From NCBI RefSeq assembly GCF_016862935.1, contig NZ_BONX01000028.1, positions 120,398 to 184,397 on the forward strand: a stretch of 64,000 nucleotides of DNA, given 5' to 3'. A program made the translations under genes and the position numbers. Shown piece after piece: positions 32,664-41,982 of this stretch. A model generated the notes under the pieces. The model saw only the letters and a program-made list of their open reading frames with translations, had not been told where the DNA came from and did no database searches. Position 1 is the stretch's first letter; each line of letters opens with the position of its first letter. The DNA is from Plantactinospora mayteni. Lineage in GTDB: Bacteria; Actinomycetota; Actinomycetes; Mycobacteriales; Micromonosporaceae.

Positions 32664-35600
32664 GTGAGTAGATCCCGCACGTGGCGCCGACGGACCTCGG
32701 CCGGGGTACTCGCCTCGGTGGTGGCCCTGAGCGGCCTGACCCTGGCCACCGGTGCCACCCCGGCGAGCGCCGATCCGACCGCCGCCCCGGAAACCCTGAA
32801 GAAGACCGGTCCCACCGACACCCTGGGCCCGCGCGACCTGGAACTGCTCGCCGAGGCGAAGTCCCGCAAGGAACCCCGGGTGACGCTGCTCATCGCGGCC
32901 GACAAGGGCCAGTCGGGCACCGTCGTCGCCGGGCTGCGCAAGCTCGGCGGCATCATCGCCAAGCGGGCCGACGAGGTCGGTTACGTCCGCGCCAGCGTAC
33001 CCACCTCGGCCGTGCCGGCCGCCGCGGCGCTGCCCGGCATTGCGGCGGTCGACCTCGACGACAAGGTCGAGCTGCCGGACCCCGAGCCGACGCCCACGCC
33101 GGCCCAGGCGCAGGCCCGGACCAAGGCGGCGGTGGCCGGTCCTGGGGCCGACACGCCGGCCGCTAACCCGTACATGCCGACCCACGAGATCGGGGCGGTG
33201 GACTTCAAGACCGCGCATCCGACCTGGGACGGCCGGGGCGTCACGATCGGCATCATGGACACCGGGATCGACCTGGACCACCCGGCGTTGCAGACCACCT
33301 CGACCGGCGAGCGCAAGATCGTCGACTGGTTCACCGCCACCGATCCCATCTTCGACGGGGACGCGACCTGGCGGATCATGCGTGACCAGGTGACCGGCCC
33401 GACGTTCAGCTACGCGGGTGCCTCCTGGACCGCGCCGGCCGGGACGTACCGGATCAACCGGTTCGCCGAGTCGATCACCGCAGGAAGCGCGCCGGCCGGT
33501 GACATCAACCGGGACGGCGACACGACCGACCTGTTCGGCATCCTCTACGACCCGGCGACCAACGACATCCGGGTCGACGTCAACGGAAACCGGGACTTCA
33601 CCGACGACCCGGTGCTGCGCCCGTACGCCGAGCGCTACGACGTGGGCCACTTCGGCACCGACAAGCCGGAGACCCCGGTACGCGACCAGACCCCGTTCGT
33701 GGTCGAGTTCCGCGAGGACGTCGACACCACCCCGGCCGGACTGCCAGGGGCGTACGACTTCGTCAACATCGGCATCGTCGAGGACGCGCACGGCTCGCAC
33801 GTCGCCGGCATCACCGCCGCGAACGACATGTTCGGCAACGCCAACCTGGACGGTGGCGCACCCGGCGCGAAGCTGGTCTCCGCGCGGGCCTGCACCTGGG
33901 GCGGCGGCTGCACCTTCGCCGCGCTCACCGACGGCATGGTCGAGCTGGTGGTCAACCGGGACGTGGACGTGGTCAACATCTCGATCGGCGGCCTCGGGGC
34001 GCTGAACGACGGCAGTGACCTGCGCGCCGAACTCTACAACCGGATCGTCAACGAACTCGGTGTGCAGCTCGTCTTCTCGGCCGGCAACTCCGGCCCCGGC
34101 ATCAACACCATCGGTGACCCCTCCACGGTCAGCGACATCGTCAGCGTCGCCGCCGGAATCAGCCAGGAGAGCTACCTGGCCAACTACGGCTCGCAGACCC
34201 GCACGCCGTACCAGCTCCTCTACTTCTCCTCGCGCGGACCGCGCGAGGACGGCGGGTTCAAGCCGAACATCACCGCGCCGGGGTCGGCGATCTCCACCAC
34301 CCCGCTCTGGCTGCCGGGCAACCCGGTCGCCGAGGCCGGCTACCCGCTACCGCCGGGCTACCAAATGATCAACGGTACGTCGATGTCCGCCCCGCAGGTG
34401 ACCGGCGGCATCGCGCTGCTGCTCTCGGCCGCCAAGGCGAACCGCAAGCTGGTCACCACCGCCGCACTGCGCCGGGCGATCTACTCGTCGGCGTCCTGGA
34501 TCGACGGGGTACCGGCGCACGGCCAGGGCAACGGCCAGCTCAACGTACCGGGAGCCTGGCAGTTGCTGGCCGGTGCCGCGCTGGAGACCCGGGGCTACAC
34601 GGTCGACGCCCCGGTCTGCACCCCGCTGGCGGACATGCTGGCCACGCCGTACCGGGGCACCGGCATCTACAACCGGTGCGCCATCGGCGACGGCGGGCAG
34701 AAGCCGAACGTGGCGAAGACCTACAAGGTGAAGGTGACCCGGAACAGCGGACCGAAGGGGACCGTCCGGCACGACCTGCGCCTGGTCGGCGACACCGGCA
34801 AGGTGTTCCGCAAGGCGCCGAAGCACCTGGACCTGCCGCTGGGCAAGACGGTGACGTTCAGCGTCGAGGCGAAGGCGGGCGTCGGGGTACACAGCGCGAT
34901 CGTCGAGATCGACGACCCGGCTACCCCGGCGGTGGACTTCGAGTTCATGAACGCGGTGACCGTCGCCGAGGTACCGAAGAAGAAGGACTTCTCCTTCTCG
35001 GCCGGCGGCAACGTCGACCGCAACCTCTTCAAGACGTACTTCGTCACCGTGCCGGAGGGTGCCGGATCGTTGCAGGTCAACCTGACCGGCATCGCCCCCG
35101 GCTCGCAGACCCGGTTCGTCGCGATCAACCCGTGGGGCATCCCGGTGGACCCGACCGCCAGTACGGCCTGCTTCACCAACTTCTCCGACGCCGCCGTCTG
35201 CAAGCCGGAGGAGCGCTCGTACGACAACCCGATCCCGGGCGTCTGGGAGATCGAGGTCGAGTCCCGGCGTACGTCGCCGCTGCTGGGCAACCCGTACCAG
35301 CTCCAGGCCCGGGTGCAGGGCATCGAGGTCACCCCGGACGTGACCGAGCTGCTCAGCGTGCCGGCCGGGGAGGCGACCCCGGTCACCTGGGACCTGACCA
35401 ACGAGTTCGGTCCGGTCGTGGTCACCGGTAAGGGCGGCCCGCTCGGCAGCATCCTGGAGACCCGGCCGAGCATCGGGCACCATGAGGTACTGAGCTACGA
35501 GGTGGTGGTCCCGGCCGGGGCCAGCCGGCTCGACGTGGCGATCGGCAACACCAGCGACGCCGGTGCCGACCTCGACCTGTACGTCTACAAGGACGGCGTA

Positions 35601-35939
35601 CGGGTGGCGTTCAACGCCGACGGTGACTCGGAGGAGTCGGTCTCGATCGCCAACCCGGCGGCGGGGACCTACGAGATCGAGATCGAGGGATACTCGGTAC
35701 CGGCCGGCACCACCCAGCTCGACTACCGGGATGTGTTCTTCTCGCCCGCCCTCGGCACCCTGTCCACCCCGGCGAACTACGAGTCGCTGGCCCACAAGGG
35801 CAAGACCAGCATCACCGGATCGGTGACCGCGCTGACGGTTCCGGCCGCCGGCCGGCAGCTCTCCGGCCAGATGCAGGTCGTCACCGTGGACGGTGCCGTG
35901 ATCGGCAACGCCCTGGTGCAGGTCGACGAGGTGCGCTGA
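32664..35939 (+). CDS. Secreted subtilisin-like serine protease (S8), TPPII-like with C-terminal beta domains
   Basis: The 1091-residue precursor has a signal peptide (RRRTSAGVLASVVALSGL...) with cleavage near ASA, then an inhibitor-like propeptide. The catalytic triad is Asp199 (GIMDTGIDLDHP), His376 (AHGSHVAG) and Ser573 (NGTSMSAP). The 175-residue insertion between Asp and His, with INRDGDTTD and DVNGNRDFTDD, is the arrangement of tripeptidyl peptidase II-like subtilases. C-terminal domains are beta-rich, and the last resembles a PPC domain (DLDLYVYKDGVRV). GTG 32664 is preferred since GGAGG lies 8 nt before it. The ATG at 32658 is only 2 nt away from that site. A strong terminator follows. 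Confidence 0.93.
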   Translation: MSRSRTWRRRTSAGVLASVVALSGLTLATGATPASADPTAAPETLKKTGPTDTLGPRDLELLAEAKSRKEPRVTLLIAADKGQSGTVVAGLRKLGGIIAKRADEVGYVRASVPTSAVPAAAALPGIAAVDLDDKVELPDPEPTPTPAQAQARTKAAVAGPGADTPAANPYMPTHEIGAVDFKTAHPTWDGRGVTIGIMDTGIDLDHPALQTTSTGERKIVDWFTATDPIFDGDATWRIMRDQVTGPTFSYAGASWTAPAGTYRINRFAESITAGSAPAGDINRDGDTTDLFGILYDPATNDIRVDVNGNRDFTDDPVLRPYAERYDVGHFGTDKPETPVRDQTPFVVEFREDVDTTPAGLPGAYDFVNIGIVEDAHGSHVAGITAANDMFGNANLDGGAPGAKLVSARACTWGGGCTFAALTDGMVELVVNRDVDVVNISIGGLGALNDGSDLRAELYNRIVNELGVQLVFSAGNSGPGINTIGDPSTVSDIVSVAAGISQESYLANYGSQTRTPYQLLYFSSRGPREDGGFKPNITAPGSAISTTPLWLPGNPVAEAGYPLPPGYQMINGTSMSAPQVTGGIALLLSAAKANRKLVTTAALRRAIYSSASWIDGVPAHGQGNGQLNVPGAWQLLAGAALETRGYTVDAPVCTPLADMLATPYRGTGIYNRCAIGDGGQKPNVAKTYKVKVTRNSGPKGTVRHDLRLVGDTGKVFRKAPKHLDLPLGKTVTFSVEAKAGVGVHSAIVEIDDPATPAVDFEFMNAVTVAEVPKKKDFSFSAGGNVDRNLFKTYFVTVPEGAGSLQVNLTGIAPGSQTRFVAINPWGIPVDPTASTACFTNFSDAAVCKPEERSYDNPIPGVWEIEVESRRTSPLLGNPYQLQARVQGIEVTPDVTELLSVPAGEATPVTWDLTNEFGPVVVTGKGGPLGSILETRPSIGHHEVLSYEVVVPAGASRLDVAIGNTSDAGADLDLYVYKDGVRVAFNADGDSEESVSIANPAAGTYEIEIEGYSVPAGTTQLDYRDVFFSPALGTLSTPANYESLAHKGKTSITGSVTALTVPAAGRQLSGQMQVVTVDGAVIGNALVQVDEVR

Positions 35940-35958
35940 CCCGTACGCTCCACCGACG

Positions 35959-35993
35959 AACGGGGTCCGTCCCAGCCAGGGACGGACCCCGTT
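35959..35993. terminator. Strong bidirectional terminator
   Basis: Perfect 15-bp stem (AACGGGGTCCGTCCC 35959-35973, complement 35979-35993) with loop agcca, followed by a T. With one bulged A the stem extends to GACGA/TCGTC. It lies between converging stop codons and can serve both strands. Confidence 0.88.
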
Positions 35994-36017
35994 TCGTCGT
36001 GACGGACTCCGCCGGGG

Positions 36018-36830
36018 TCAGCGGGGGGAGCCGTCCAGGCTCGGACGGGCTTGCCGGCCGGCGGCTGCCCGGGCCAGTCGCCACCGCGTCGCGCCGTAGC
36101 CGAGCAGGAGAGCAAGAACGGCCGCGCCCAGGCTCGGCGCCAGGGTCGCGGCCAGGGCCAGCCGGTTCGGGGCGGTCAGCGCGCCGAAGAACGGGTCGGC
36201 GGTCACGTACAGCGCCCCGCAGGCCGGGACGAGCACGGTCACCGTGACCGCCCACCAGCGGCCGAACAGCGCGGCCAGGCCGATCCCGATCACCGCGAAC
36301 AGCGGGGCACCGACCGCCGCGCGGAGCGCCACCGGCCAGACCGACCCGTCGGTCAACGTCCGCTCGGGTACGACGATCCCGGCCGAGCCCAGATCCTGCC
36401 GGACCCAGTGCTCGGCGGCCTGTTCGGCGGCCAGCGGCAGCACCACGGCGAGGTCGACGGCGACGAGGAGCACCCCGCAGAGCGCTGCCGCGCCCGCCTT
36501 CGCCAACAGGAGCTGGCCGGGACCGGTCGGCGGGACGGACGGGGCCGGTCGGCCGGTCAGCCGCCCGTCGCGGAGCACCAGGAACGCCCCGACCGCCAGC
36601 GCGGCCAGTTGCGCCCATTCGAGGCCGGAGGTGTGCAGCGCCGTCACGTCGAAGTGGTACGCGTCGAGCTGTTCGTCCACCGTCTGTGGGTCGTAGTAGA
36701 CATAGAACATGTAGGCGTCGGCGTTGAACGACAGCATCACCAGGCCGGCGAACACGACCAGGGCCGGCACGGGCCACAGCGTTCGGCAGCGGACCAGCCC
36801 CACCAACTCCTGGCGCAACAAAGCCCTCAC
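36018..36830 (-). CDS. ABC-2-type permease-like membrane protein
   Basis: The 270-residue protein has about six membrane segments (LWPVPALVVFAGLVML, LAALAVGAFLVL, LCGVLLVAVDLAVVLPLA, LFAVIGIGLAALFG, AVTVTVLVPACGALYV, LGAAVLALLLGYGA) and an amphipathic N terminus VRALLRQELVGLVRCR, typical of ABC-2 exporter permeases that start with a helix parallel to the membrane. No ATPase gene is adjacent, so it may be an orphan subunit or work with a distant one. GTG at 36830 is chosen because TAGATT ends 7 nt before it (leaderless). A TTG at 36839 falls inside that box. Confidence 0.65.
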   Translation of the reverse strand: MRALLRQELVGLVRCRTLWPVPALVVFAGLVMLSFNADAYMFYVYYDPQTVDEQLDAYHFDVTALHTSGLEWAQLAALAVGAFLVLRDGRLTGRPAPSVPPTGPGQLLLAKAGAAALCGVLLVAVDLAVVLPLAAEQAAEHWVRQDLGSAGIVVPERTLTDGSVWPVALRAAVGAPLFAVIGIGLAALFGRWWAVTVTVLVPACGALYVTADPFFGALTAPNRLALAATLAPSLGAAVLALLLGYGATRWRLARAAAGRQARPSLDGSPR

Positions 36831-36881
36831 CGGCGTCAATCTACCGGCAGTGGCCGAACCGGCTCGCGACTCTGGGCGGGG

Positions 36882-37076
36882 CTACGGGCGCCGGGACACC
36901 CCGCCGACGAAGGCGCACCAGGCCGCCGGCCCGAAGGTGAGTGCCGGCCCCTGCCGATCCTTGCTGTCCCGCACCAGCACCCGGCCGGGAAGATTGTCGG
37001 CCACCTCTACGCAGTCACCGCCCTGCCCGTTGCTGCGGGAGGACTTCCGCCAGCGCGGCGCGTCGATCAACTCCAT
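36882..37076 (-). CDS. DUF397 protein
   Basis: The 64-residue protein shows the DUF397 pattern: WRKSSRSNGQGGDCVEVA, then VLVRDSKDRQGPALTF, then AWCAFV. The conserved W-R-K-S-S-x-S...CVEVA and VRDSK blocks are present. It starts inside the XRE regulator gene (10-nt overlap). In Streptomyces DUF397 proteins are almost always encoded beside an XRE-DUF5753 protein and have been described as toxin-like partners in the Scr1/Scr2 pair, or as developmental switches in whiJ/abaA-type loci. The protein presumably binds its neighbour. Confidence 0.93.
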   Translation of the reverse strand: MELIDAPRWRKSSRSNGQGGDCVEVADNLPGRVLVRDSKDRQGPALTFGPAAWCAFVGGVSRRP

Positions 37077-37861
37077 GACTCCGCTGCTTCCATGATCAAT
37101 TCGAGGGATGGTCGTGCGGGTAGAGCGTACTCGCGGATTGCCTCCCAGACCTCTTCGAGCGCGGCGACCCGGTCCGGGTCCTCGACCACCTGACCGCCCA
37201 GCGGATCGTCCAGGAAGCCGACGTTGCGACCGTCGACCGTGGCGAGCGCCAGTGGCCCGTTGAGACCGGGATGCGCGCCCGCTGACGCCGGCACCACGGT
37301 GACGCTGACGTTCGGCAGGGCGCACGCCTGCACGATCGCGTGCAGTTGCTCGGCCATGACCTTCGGCCCTCCCACGGGCCGGCGCAACACCGTCTCGTCC
37401 ACCACGGCGAACAGCCGGCACGGCTGATCGTCTCGGCGCAGCACCTCGGCCCGGGCGATCCGGCTCGCCAACACGCCGTCCAGGTCCGGCACGCGCGTGC
37501 CGGCGTCGCGGAGAAGCGCCCGCGCGTACGCCTCGGTCTGGAGCAGCCCGGGAACCACCGTCGGCTGGAAGGTCCGGATCATGGTGGCTCGCTGCTCGTA
37601 TTCCAGCCATGGCCTCATGAAGACCAGCTCGCCGGAGAACGCCCGCGCCTCGGCAGCCGACTCCTGGAACATGTCCCCGGAGTCGAACACCGCGTCGAGA
37701 TTTCGCGCCGTGTCGTGCTTCGGGATCAGCCGATTGGTCTCGAACTTGGCAATGAGCGAGGTCGACACGTTAAGCCGTTCGGCAAGTTGGTCTTGCGTCA
37801 TTCCAGACCTGGAACGAGCGAACTTGAGCATTCTTCCGATTCCGCCATAGTGATTCACCAT
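37067..37861 (-). CDS. XRE helix-turn-helix regulator with DUF5753 (Scr1-type)
   Basis: The 264-residue protein has an N-terminal helix-turn-helix (MTQDQLAERLNVSTSLIAKFETN, in parts residues 21-43) and a DUF5753 domain from about 90 (YEQRATMIRTFQPTVVPGLLQTEAYARALL, VVDETVLRRPVGGP, AHPGLNGPLALA, GQVVEDPDRV). This is the standard partner of DUF397 proteins in WhiJ-like systems controlling development or acting as antitoxin. It is read leftward and overlaps the DUF397 gene. About 226 bp separate it from divergent small genes. The start used gives MVNHYGGIGRM; an internal ATG at about residue 11 is possible. Confidence 0.93.
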   Translation of the reverse strand: MVNHYGGIGRMLKFARSRSGMTQDQLAERLNVSTSLIAKFETNRLIPKHDTARNLDAVFDSGDMFQESAAEARAFSGELVFMRPWLEYEQRATMIRTFQPTVVPGLLQTEAYARALLRDAGTRVPDLDGVLASRIARAEVLRRDDQPCRLFAVVDETVLRRPVGGPKVMAEQLHAIVQACALPNVSVTVVPASAGAHPGLNGPLALATVDGRNVGFLDDPLGGQVVEDPDRVAALEEVWEAIREYALPARPSLELIMEAAESWS

Positions 37862-38087
37862 TCTCCGCCCTTCCCCGCCCTTCCCGGCATGCCATCGGGT
37901 CCGTCATCTTTGCTGCTGAGTGGTTATCTTCCGCTCATTACCGGTCGAAGTCCAAGGTGGAATTCAGGCAACATCGCCCGGTCCCCCGTGCAAGAGCCCT
38001 CCGATGCCGGGCGGTGGCGCCTACGGGGGCGGTGCCAGGTCGGAGCCAGGTGCCGCCCCCGTCCACATTCCGCCGACGGGAGGCACC

Positions 38088-38465
38088 ATGAGATTCGGTC
38101 GCAGAACAAAGCCGTACCACCGCCGGGACTGGCGCCGGCTCTGGCGGTACTGCCGATGTGGGTGGCGCTGGTGCTGCCCGGACTCGGTCGAACTCGTCCC
38201 GATGCCCTATCAGCCGCCGCCTCCGCCGCCACTGTCCAATGCGGAATATCGGGCGGCAGTCCGCGCGAAGGCGGCCGTGCCGGTGCACACGGAGACATCC
38301 ACGGCCGACACGTCCCCGCCAACCCGGGATCGGACGCGCAACCGCCGGCCCGCCTGGGACGCCCGGGTCGGGTCGCACCCCCGGCTGTCCAACGGTCGGG
38401 CGGGCAGCCTGACCCGGGCCGGGGAGTACCGCGCCCGGCACGGCGAGCGGGTCGGTCGGGGGTAG
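38088..38465 (+). CDS. Small Arg/Pro-rich protein with Cys cluster, divergent from the DUF397 system
   Basis: The 125-residue protein starts MRFGRRTKPY and has the cluster WRYCRCGWRWCCPDS (four Cys in nine residues) that could bind zinc, then six Pro in a row, a short conserved segment SNAEYRAAVRAKAAVP, and a disordered basic tail. GGGAGG lies 7 nt before the ATG. It is 3 nt before the next gene, which also has a Cys-rich motif, so the two are surely co-expressed. I do not know the family. I have the impression that such pairs accompany XRE/DUF397 loci in Micromonosporaceae, but this needs a database check. Confidence 0.65.
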   Translation: MRFGRRTKPYHRRDWRRLWRYCRCGWRWCCPDSVELVPMPYQPPPPPPLSNAEYRAAVRAKAAVPVHTETSTADTSPPTRDRTRNRRPAWDARVGSHPRLSNGRAGSLTRAGEYRARHGERVGRG

Positions 38466-38467
38466 GG

Positions 38468-38716
38468 GTGATCGGGCCGTATGAGCGTTGGCGCCGGCAC
38501 GTCCCGGCACACCCGTCGTACCGCTGTCGCGCCTGTGGGGTGCCCTGGCCGTGCCAGCACGCGCGGCTGGCGCTCGTGACCGCGTACCGGAACGATCGGG
38601 TCGGTCTGATGGTGTACCTCGGTGCCCAGCTCGCCCGCGCGCTGCGAGAGCTGCCCGACGTCCACCCCGCGTTGCTGGCGGGCCAGATCCTCTACTGGGT
38701 ACCCCGCCGCCGCTGA
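38468..38716 (+). CDS. Small Cys/Trp motif protein, unknown function
   Basis: The 82-residue protein begins VIGPYERWRRHVPAHPSY, followed by RCRACGVPWPCQHARLAL (CxxC, then Cys and His, a possible zinc knuckle), and an amphipathic helix with LGAQLARALRELPDVHP, ending ILYWVPRRR. GTG at 38468 lies 2 nt after the stop of the previous gene. It is cytosolic, with no membrane segment. Family not recognised. With the preceding gene it forms a two-gene unit divergent from the XRE-DUF5753/DUF397 pair. Confidence 0.68.
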   Translation: MIGPYERWRRHVPAHPSYRCRACGVPWPCQHARLALVTAYRNDRVGLMVYLGAQLARALRELPDVHPALLAGQILYWVPRRR

Positions 38717-38754
38717 CGGTCCGGGGCAGGCCGCCGCTGGGAACGGCTCGGCGG

Positions 38755-39192
38755 TCAGCCCCGGGTGGCGCTCTGCACCTGGAACGGGGTGCCCTGCTGG
38801 CAGGTGGTCATCAGGTCGGCGCGTACCTGGCCGACGACTGTCACCCGGGCTCCGGCGGTGATCACGTCCCGGGGGCCGCCGACCAGCAGATAGCCGTCCA
38901 GCAGCAGGCAGTTCGGCTCGACACCGGCCCGGACCGTCCCACTCAGCGTGGTCGTGCCGCTCGGTGCCGGGCCGCCGCCCGGCGGCTTGGTCGGAGGAAC
39001 CGGATCACCCGTCGGGTTGCCGGGGGTCGTCGGGCCGGGGGCGGACGGACCGGAAGCGGTCGGGTCTGGCGAGGCGGGCTGGGTCACCGGGCTTCCTCCC
39101 GAGCTGTTCGGCGGCGTCGAGCCGGAGTCCGCACAGGCACCGAGGGCCAGCCCGGCGGCCAGCACCGCGCCGATCATCCACCGCGTCGTCAT
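38755..39192 (-). CDS. Putative lipoprotein
   Basis: The 145-residue precursor has a short signal peptide MTTRWMIGAVLAAGLALGAC with lipobox LGAC (Cys20). A long Pro/Ser/Thr/Gly-rich spacer (about 22-80) is followed by a 60-residue beta-rich domain with TLSGTVRAGVEPNCLLLDGYLLVGG and VTVVGQVRADL, reminiscent of an OB-like strand pattern, with two Cys (NCLLL, TTCQQ) that may form a disulfide. The family is not known to me. It lies 77 bp downstream of ispH, on the same strand. Start ATG 39192; the ribosome binding site is weak. Confidence 0.7.
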   Translation of the reverse strand: MTTRWMIGAVLAAGLALGACADSGSTPPNSSGGSPVTQPASPDPTASGPSAPGPTTPGNPTGDPVPPTKPPGGGPAPSGTTTLSGTVRAGVEPNCLLLDGYLLVGGPRDVITAGARVTVVGQVRADLMTTCQQGTPFQVQSATRG

Positions 39193-39269
39193 GACCGGTC
39201 CGACGCGTACGCCGGGCCGCCCGTTCCGCGTCCTGTTCTGGTCGGCGCCGGGCACCACGCGTACCCCGG

Positions 39270-40301
39270 TCAGCCGTTCGCGGCGCTCGCCGCGAGTGCG
39301 TCGGTCTGCTGGGCCGCCGCCTTGGCCGCCGCGGCCTTCATGTCGCGCCTGAGGTCCTGCGGCAGCGAGAAGGTCAGCCGCTCGTCGGCGGTGGTCACCT
39401 CGGTCACGTCGGCGAAGCCGCGCGCGGCGAGATGGTCCAGCACCTCCATGACCAGGTCGTCCGGGACGCTCGCCCCGGAGGTCAGGCCGACCGTGGTTGC
39501 CCCGGTCAGCCAGTCGTCGGAGATCTCCGAGGCGTAGTCGACCAGGTAGCCGGCCCGGGCGCCCGCGTCCACCGCCACCTCGACCAGCCGCACCGAGTTG
39601 GACGAGTTGCGGGAGCCGACCACGATCACCACGTCGCAGTCGGCGGCGATCTCCTTCACCACGTGCTGCCTGTTTTGGGTGGCGTAGCAGATGTCGTCGC
39701 TGGGCGGCGACTGGAGCAGCGGCAGCCGGCGCTTGAGCCGCGCGACGGTCTCCATCGTCTCGTCCACCGACAGGGTCGTCTGGGAGAGCCAGACCACCTT
39801 CGCCGGATCCCGTACGGTCACCTTGTCGGCGTCGTCCGGACCGTCCACGAGCTGGATGTGTGCGGGTGCCTCACCTGAGGTGCCGATCACCTCTTCGTGC
39901 CCCTCGTGACCGATGAGCAGAATGTCGTAATCGTCCGCCGCGAACCGCCGGGCCTCGTGGTGCACCTTCGTGACCAGCGGGCAGGTGGCGTCGATCGCCT
40001 TCAGCGAGCGGCTCTTGGCCTGCTCGTAGACCTCCGGCGCCACGCCGTGCGCCGAGAAGATCACGGTCGAGCCCTCCGGCACCTCCTCGTTCTCCTCCAC
40101 GAAGATGGCGCCCTGCCGTTCCAGCGTGGAGACGACGTGCTTGTTGTGCACGATCTGCTTGCGCACGTAGATCGGCGCCCCATAGAGCTTGAGGGCCTCC
40201 TCCACGGTCTGCACGGCACGGTCGACGCCGGCACAGTAGCCACGGGGCTTGGCCAACAGGACACGCTTGCCGGTCTGGGGTGTCGCCTGAGCCTCGGTCA
40301 C
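39270..40301 (-). CDS. ispH: 4-hydroxy-3-methylbut-2-enyl diphosphate reductase
   Basis: The 343-residue iron-sulfur enzyme catalyses the last step of the MEP pathway, giving IPP and DMAPP. The three cluster Cys are present: Cys23 (GYCAGV), Cys107 (DATCPLV) and Cys205 (DDICYAT). The substrate-binding SSNSVRL and THxEV-type GHEGHEEV blocks are also seen. The C-terminal tail is Ala-rich. The start is GTG 40301, 6 nt after TAGACT, thus leaderless. It is divergent from xseA, as in mycobacteria (lytB2 and xseA). Its product feeds the cis-prenyltransferase and menaquinone or carotenoid pathways. Confidence 0.97.
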   Translation of the reverse strand: MTEAQATPQTGKRVLLAKPRGYCAGVDRAVQTVEEALKLYGAPIYVRKQIVHNKHVVSTLERQGAIFVEENEEVPEGSTVIFSAHGVAPEVYEQAKSRSLKAIDATCPLVTKVHHEARRFAADDYDILLIGHEGHEEVIGTSGEAPAHIQLVDGPDDADKVTVRDPAKVVWLSQTTLSVDETMETVARLKRRLPLLQSPPSDDICYATQNRQHVVKEIAADCDVVIVVGSRNSSNSVRLVEVAVDAGARAGYLVDYASEISDDWLTGATTVGLTSGASVPDDLVMEVLDHLAARGFADVTEVTTADERLTFSLPQDLRRDMKAAAAKAAAQQTDALAASAANG

Positions 40302-40307
40302 CCGCCC

Positions 40308-40408
40308 AGTCTACGTTCCGCCCGTGATCCCGCCCGTCGGCCGCTCTCCCGCCAGCGGGCAGCCCGGCGCGGCGCGGGCGCGTCGATGGCAGAGGGCGGT
40401 CGTAGGCT
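40308..40408. promoter_or_regulatory. Divergent leaderless promoters of ispH and xseA
   Basis: Leftward -10 box TAGACT (minus strand of 40308-40313) lies 6 nt before the ispH GTG. Rightward -10 box TAGGCT (40403-40408) lies 6 nt before the xseA ATG. No -35 match to TTGACA is evident for either. Confidence 0.65.
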
Positions 40409-40414
40409 GACCGG

Positions 40415-41635
40415 ATGACCGAGGCCGGCATCCCGCGCAGTACCCCCGACGAGCCGTGGCCGGTCCGGGTGGTCAGCCAGAAGCTGAGCGCCTGGATCGG
40501 CAAGCTGGGCTGGGTCTGGGTGGACGGCCAGGTGGCGCAGCTCAGCCGGCGGCCCGGTGCGGCGACGGTCTTCCTCACCCTGCGCGACCCGTCGGCCGAC
40601 CTCAGCCTCACCGTCACCACCAACCGGGACGTACTCGACGCCGGAGCGCCGGAGTTGGCCGAGGGGGCCAGGGTGCTGCTGCACGCCAAGCCCGAGTTCT
40701 ACGCCGCCCGGGGCACGCTCAGCCTGCGGGCCGACGAGATCCGGCAGGTCGGGCTCGGCGAACTGCTGGCCCGGCTGGAGAAGCTGAAGAAGCTGCTCGC
40801 CGCCGAGGGGCTCTTCGACCGGTCCCGCAAGCGCCGGCCGCCCTTCCTGCCCGGCCGGATCGGCCTGATCACCGGTCGGGCCTCGGCGGCCGAACGGGAC
40901 GTACTGACGAACGCCCAACGCCGCTGGCCGGCGGTGCAGTTCCGGACGGTCAACGTGGCGGTGCAGGGCCCGACCGCCGTACCGCAGATCATCGACGCGC
41001 TCAAGGTGCTCGACGCCGACCCGGGCATCGAAGTGATCGTGCTGGCCCGGGGCGGTGGCGGCGTCGAGGATCTGCTCCCCTTCTCCGACGAGGCGCTCTG
41101 CCGGGCGGTCTTCGGCTGCCGTACGCCGGTGGTCAGCGCGATCGGCCACGAGACCGACGCGCCGCTGGTCGACTACGTCGCCGACCTGCGCGCCTCGACG
41201 CCGACCGACGCCGCCAAGCGGATCGTGCCGGATCTCGGCGAGGAGACCCGGCTGATCCGGATGGCCCGGGACCGGCTCGACCGGGCGATGACCGGACTGG
41301 TCGACCGGGAGGCGCACCGCCTCGACGCCTGGCGGTCCCGCCCCTCGCTCGCCCGCCCGGAGGTACTGCTCGACCAGCGGGCCGCCGACGTGACCGCACT
41401 GCGGGACCGGGCCGTCCGCTGCGTGGAACACCGACTCGGCACGGCGACCGGAGAACTCCGGCACACCGTGGCCCGGCTCCGAGCGCTCTCCCCGGCCGCC
41501 ACCCTGCACCGGGGGTACGCCATCGTGCAGCGCGCCGACGGTCACGTCGTCCGCGCACCGGGCGAGGTCGCCGCCGGTGACCCGCTGCGGGTACGCCTCG
41601 CCGAGGGCGAGTTGAGCGCGGTCGTCGAGCCGTAG
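40415..41635 (+). CDS. xseA: Exodeoxyribonuclease VII large subunit
   Basis: The 406-residue protein has an N-terminal OB-fold ([20 protein letters not shown]) and the catalytic domain with [56 protein letters not shown] (in parts), which hold the conserved Gly, Asp, His and Asp. A coiled-coil region follows (about 290-350), and the end [13 protein letters not shown] block is [12 protein letters not shown]. With XseB it degrades single-stranded DNA into oligonucleotides. Slightly shorter than the E. coli protein (456). ATG 40415 follows TAGGCT by 6 nt. Confidence 0.97.
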   Translation: MTEAGIPRSTPDEPWPVRVVSQKLSAWIGKLGWVWVDGQVAQLSRRPGAATVFLTLRDPSADLSLTVTTNRDVLDAGAPELAEGARVLLHAKPEFYAARGTLSLRADEIRQVGLGELLARLEKLKKLLAAEGLFDRSRKRRPPFLPGRIGLITGRASAAERDVLTNAQRRWPAVQFRTVNVAVQGPTAVPQIIDALKVLDADPGIEVIVLARGGGGVEDLLPFSDEALCRAVFGCRTPVVSAIGHETDAPLVDYVADLRASTPTDAAKRIVPDLGEETRLIRMARDRLDRAMTGLVDREAHRLDAWRSRPSLARPEVLLDQRAADVTALRDRAVRCVEHRLGTATGELRHTVARLRALSPAATLHRGYAIVQRADGHVVRAPGEVAAGDPLRVRLAEGELSAVVEP

Positions 41636-41696
41636 TCGCCGTACGGGTGTGTGCGCGGATCACCGTCCGGCGACGGTGTGCTGAGATGGGACCACC

Positions 41697-41933
41697 ATGA
41701 CTGATGCGGAAGAACGCGCGAGCGGGCCGGGCGAGGGACTCAGTTACGAGCAGGCCCGGGCCGAGCTGGCCACGGTGGTCGAACGGCTGGAGGCCGGCGG
41801 TACCTCGCTGGAGGAGTCGCTGGCGCTGTGGGAGCGGGGCGAGCGGCTGGCCGAGATCTGCCAGGGCTGGCTGGACGGCGCCCGGCAACGGGTCGACACC
41901 GTCCGGCAGGCCCGGGAGAGCGCGCAGAGCTGA
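41697..41933 (+). CDS. xseB: Exodeoxyribonuclease VII small subunit
   Basis: The 78-residue helical hairpin has the family pattern LSYEQARAELATVVERLEAGGTSLEESLALWERGE (in parts), including the conserved E-R-L-E-x-G...L-E-E-S-L-x-L-W/Y-x-x-G. It lies 61 bp downstream of xseA and forms the nuclease complex with it by binding the coiled coil of XseA. The start is ATG 41697. The last residues VRQARESAQS are a variable tail. Convergent with the LppX-like gene. Confidence 0.96.
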   Translation: MTDAEERASGPGEGLSYEQARAELATVVERLEAGGTSLEESLALWERGERLAEICQGWLDGARQRVDTVRQARESAQS

Positions 41934-41982
41934 CCGATGCGCCGGGCGGAGCGACCGAAGTCGTCCCACCCGGCACCGGTCA

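Noticed and set aside
36018..36830. Complete ABC-2 transporter locus
   Set aside because: No ATPase gene lies on either side; only a permease-like protein is supported.
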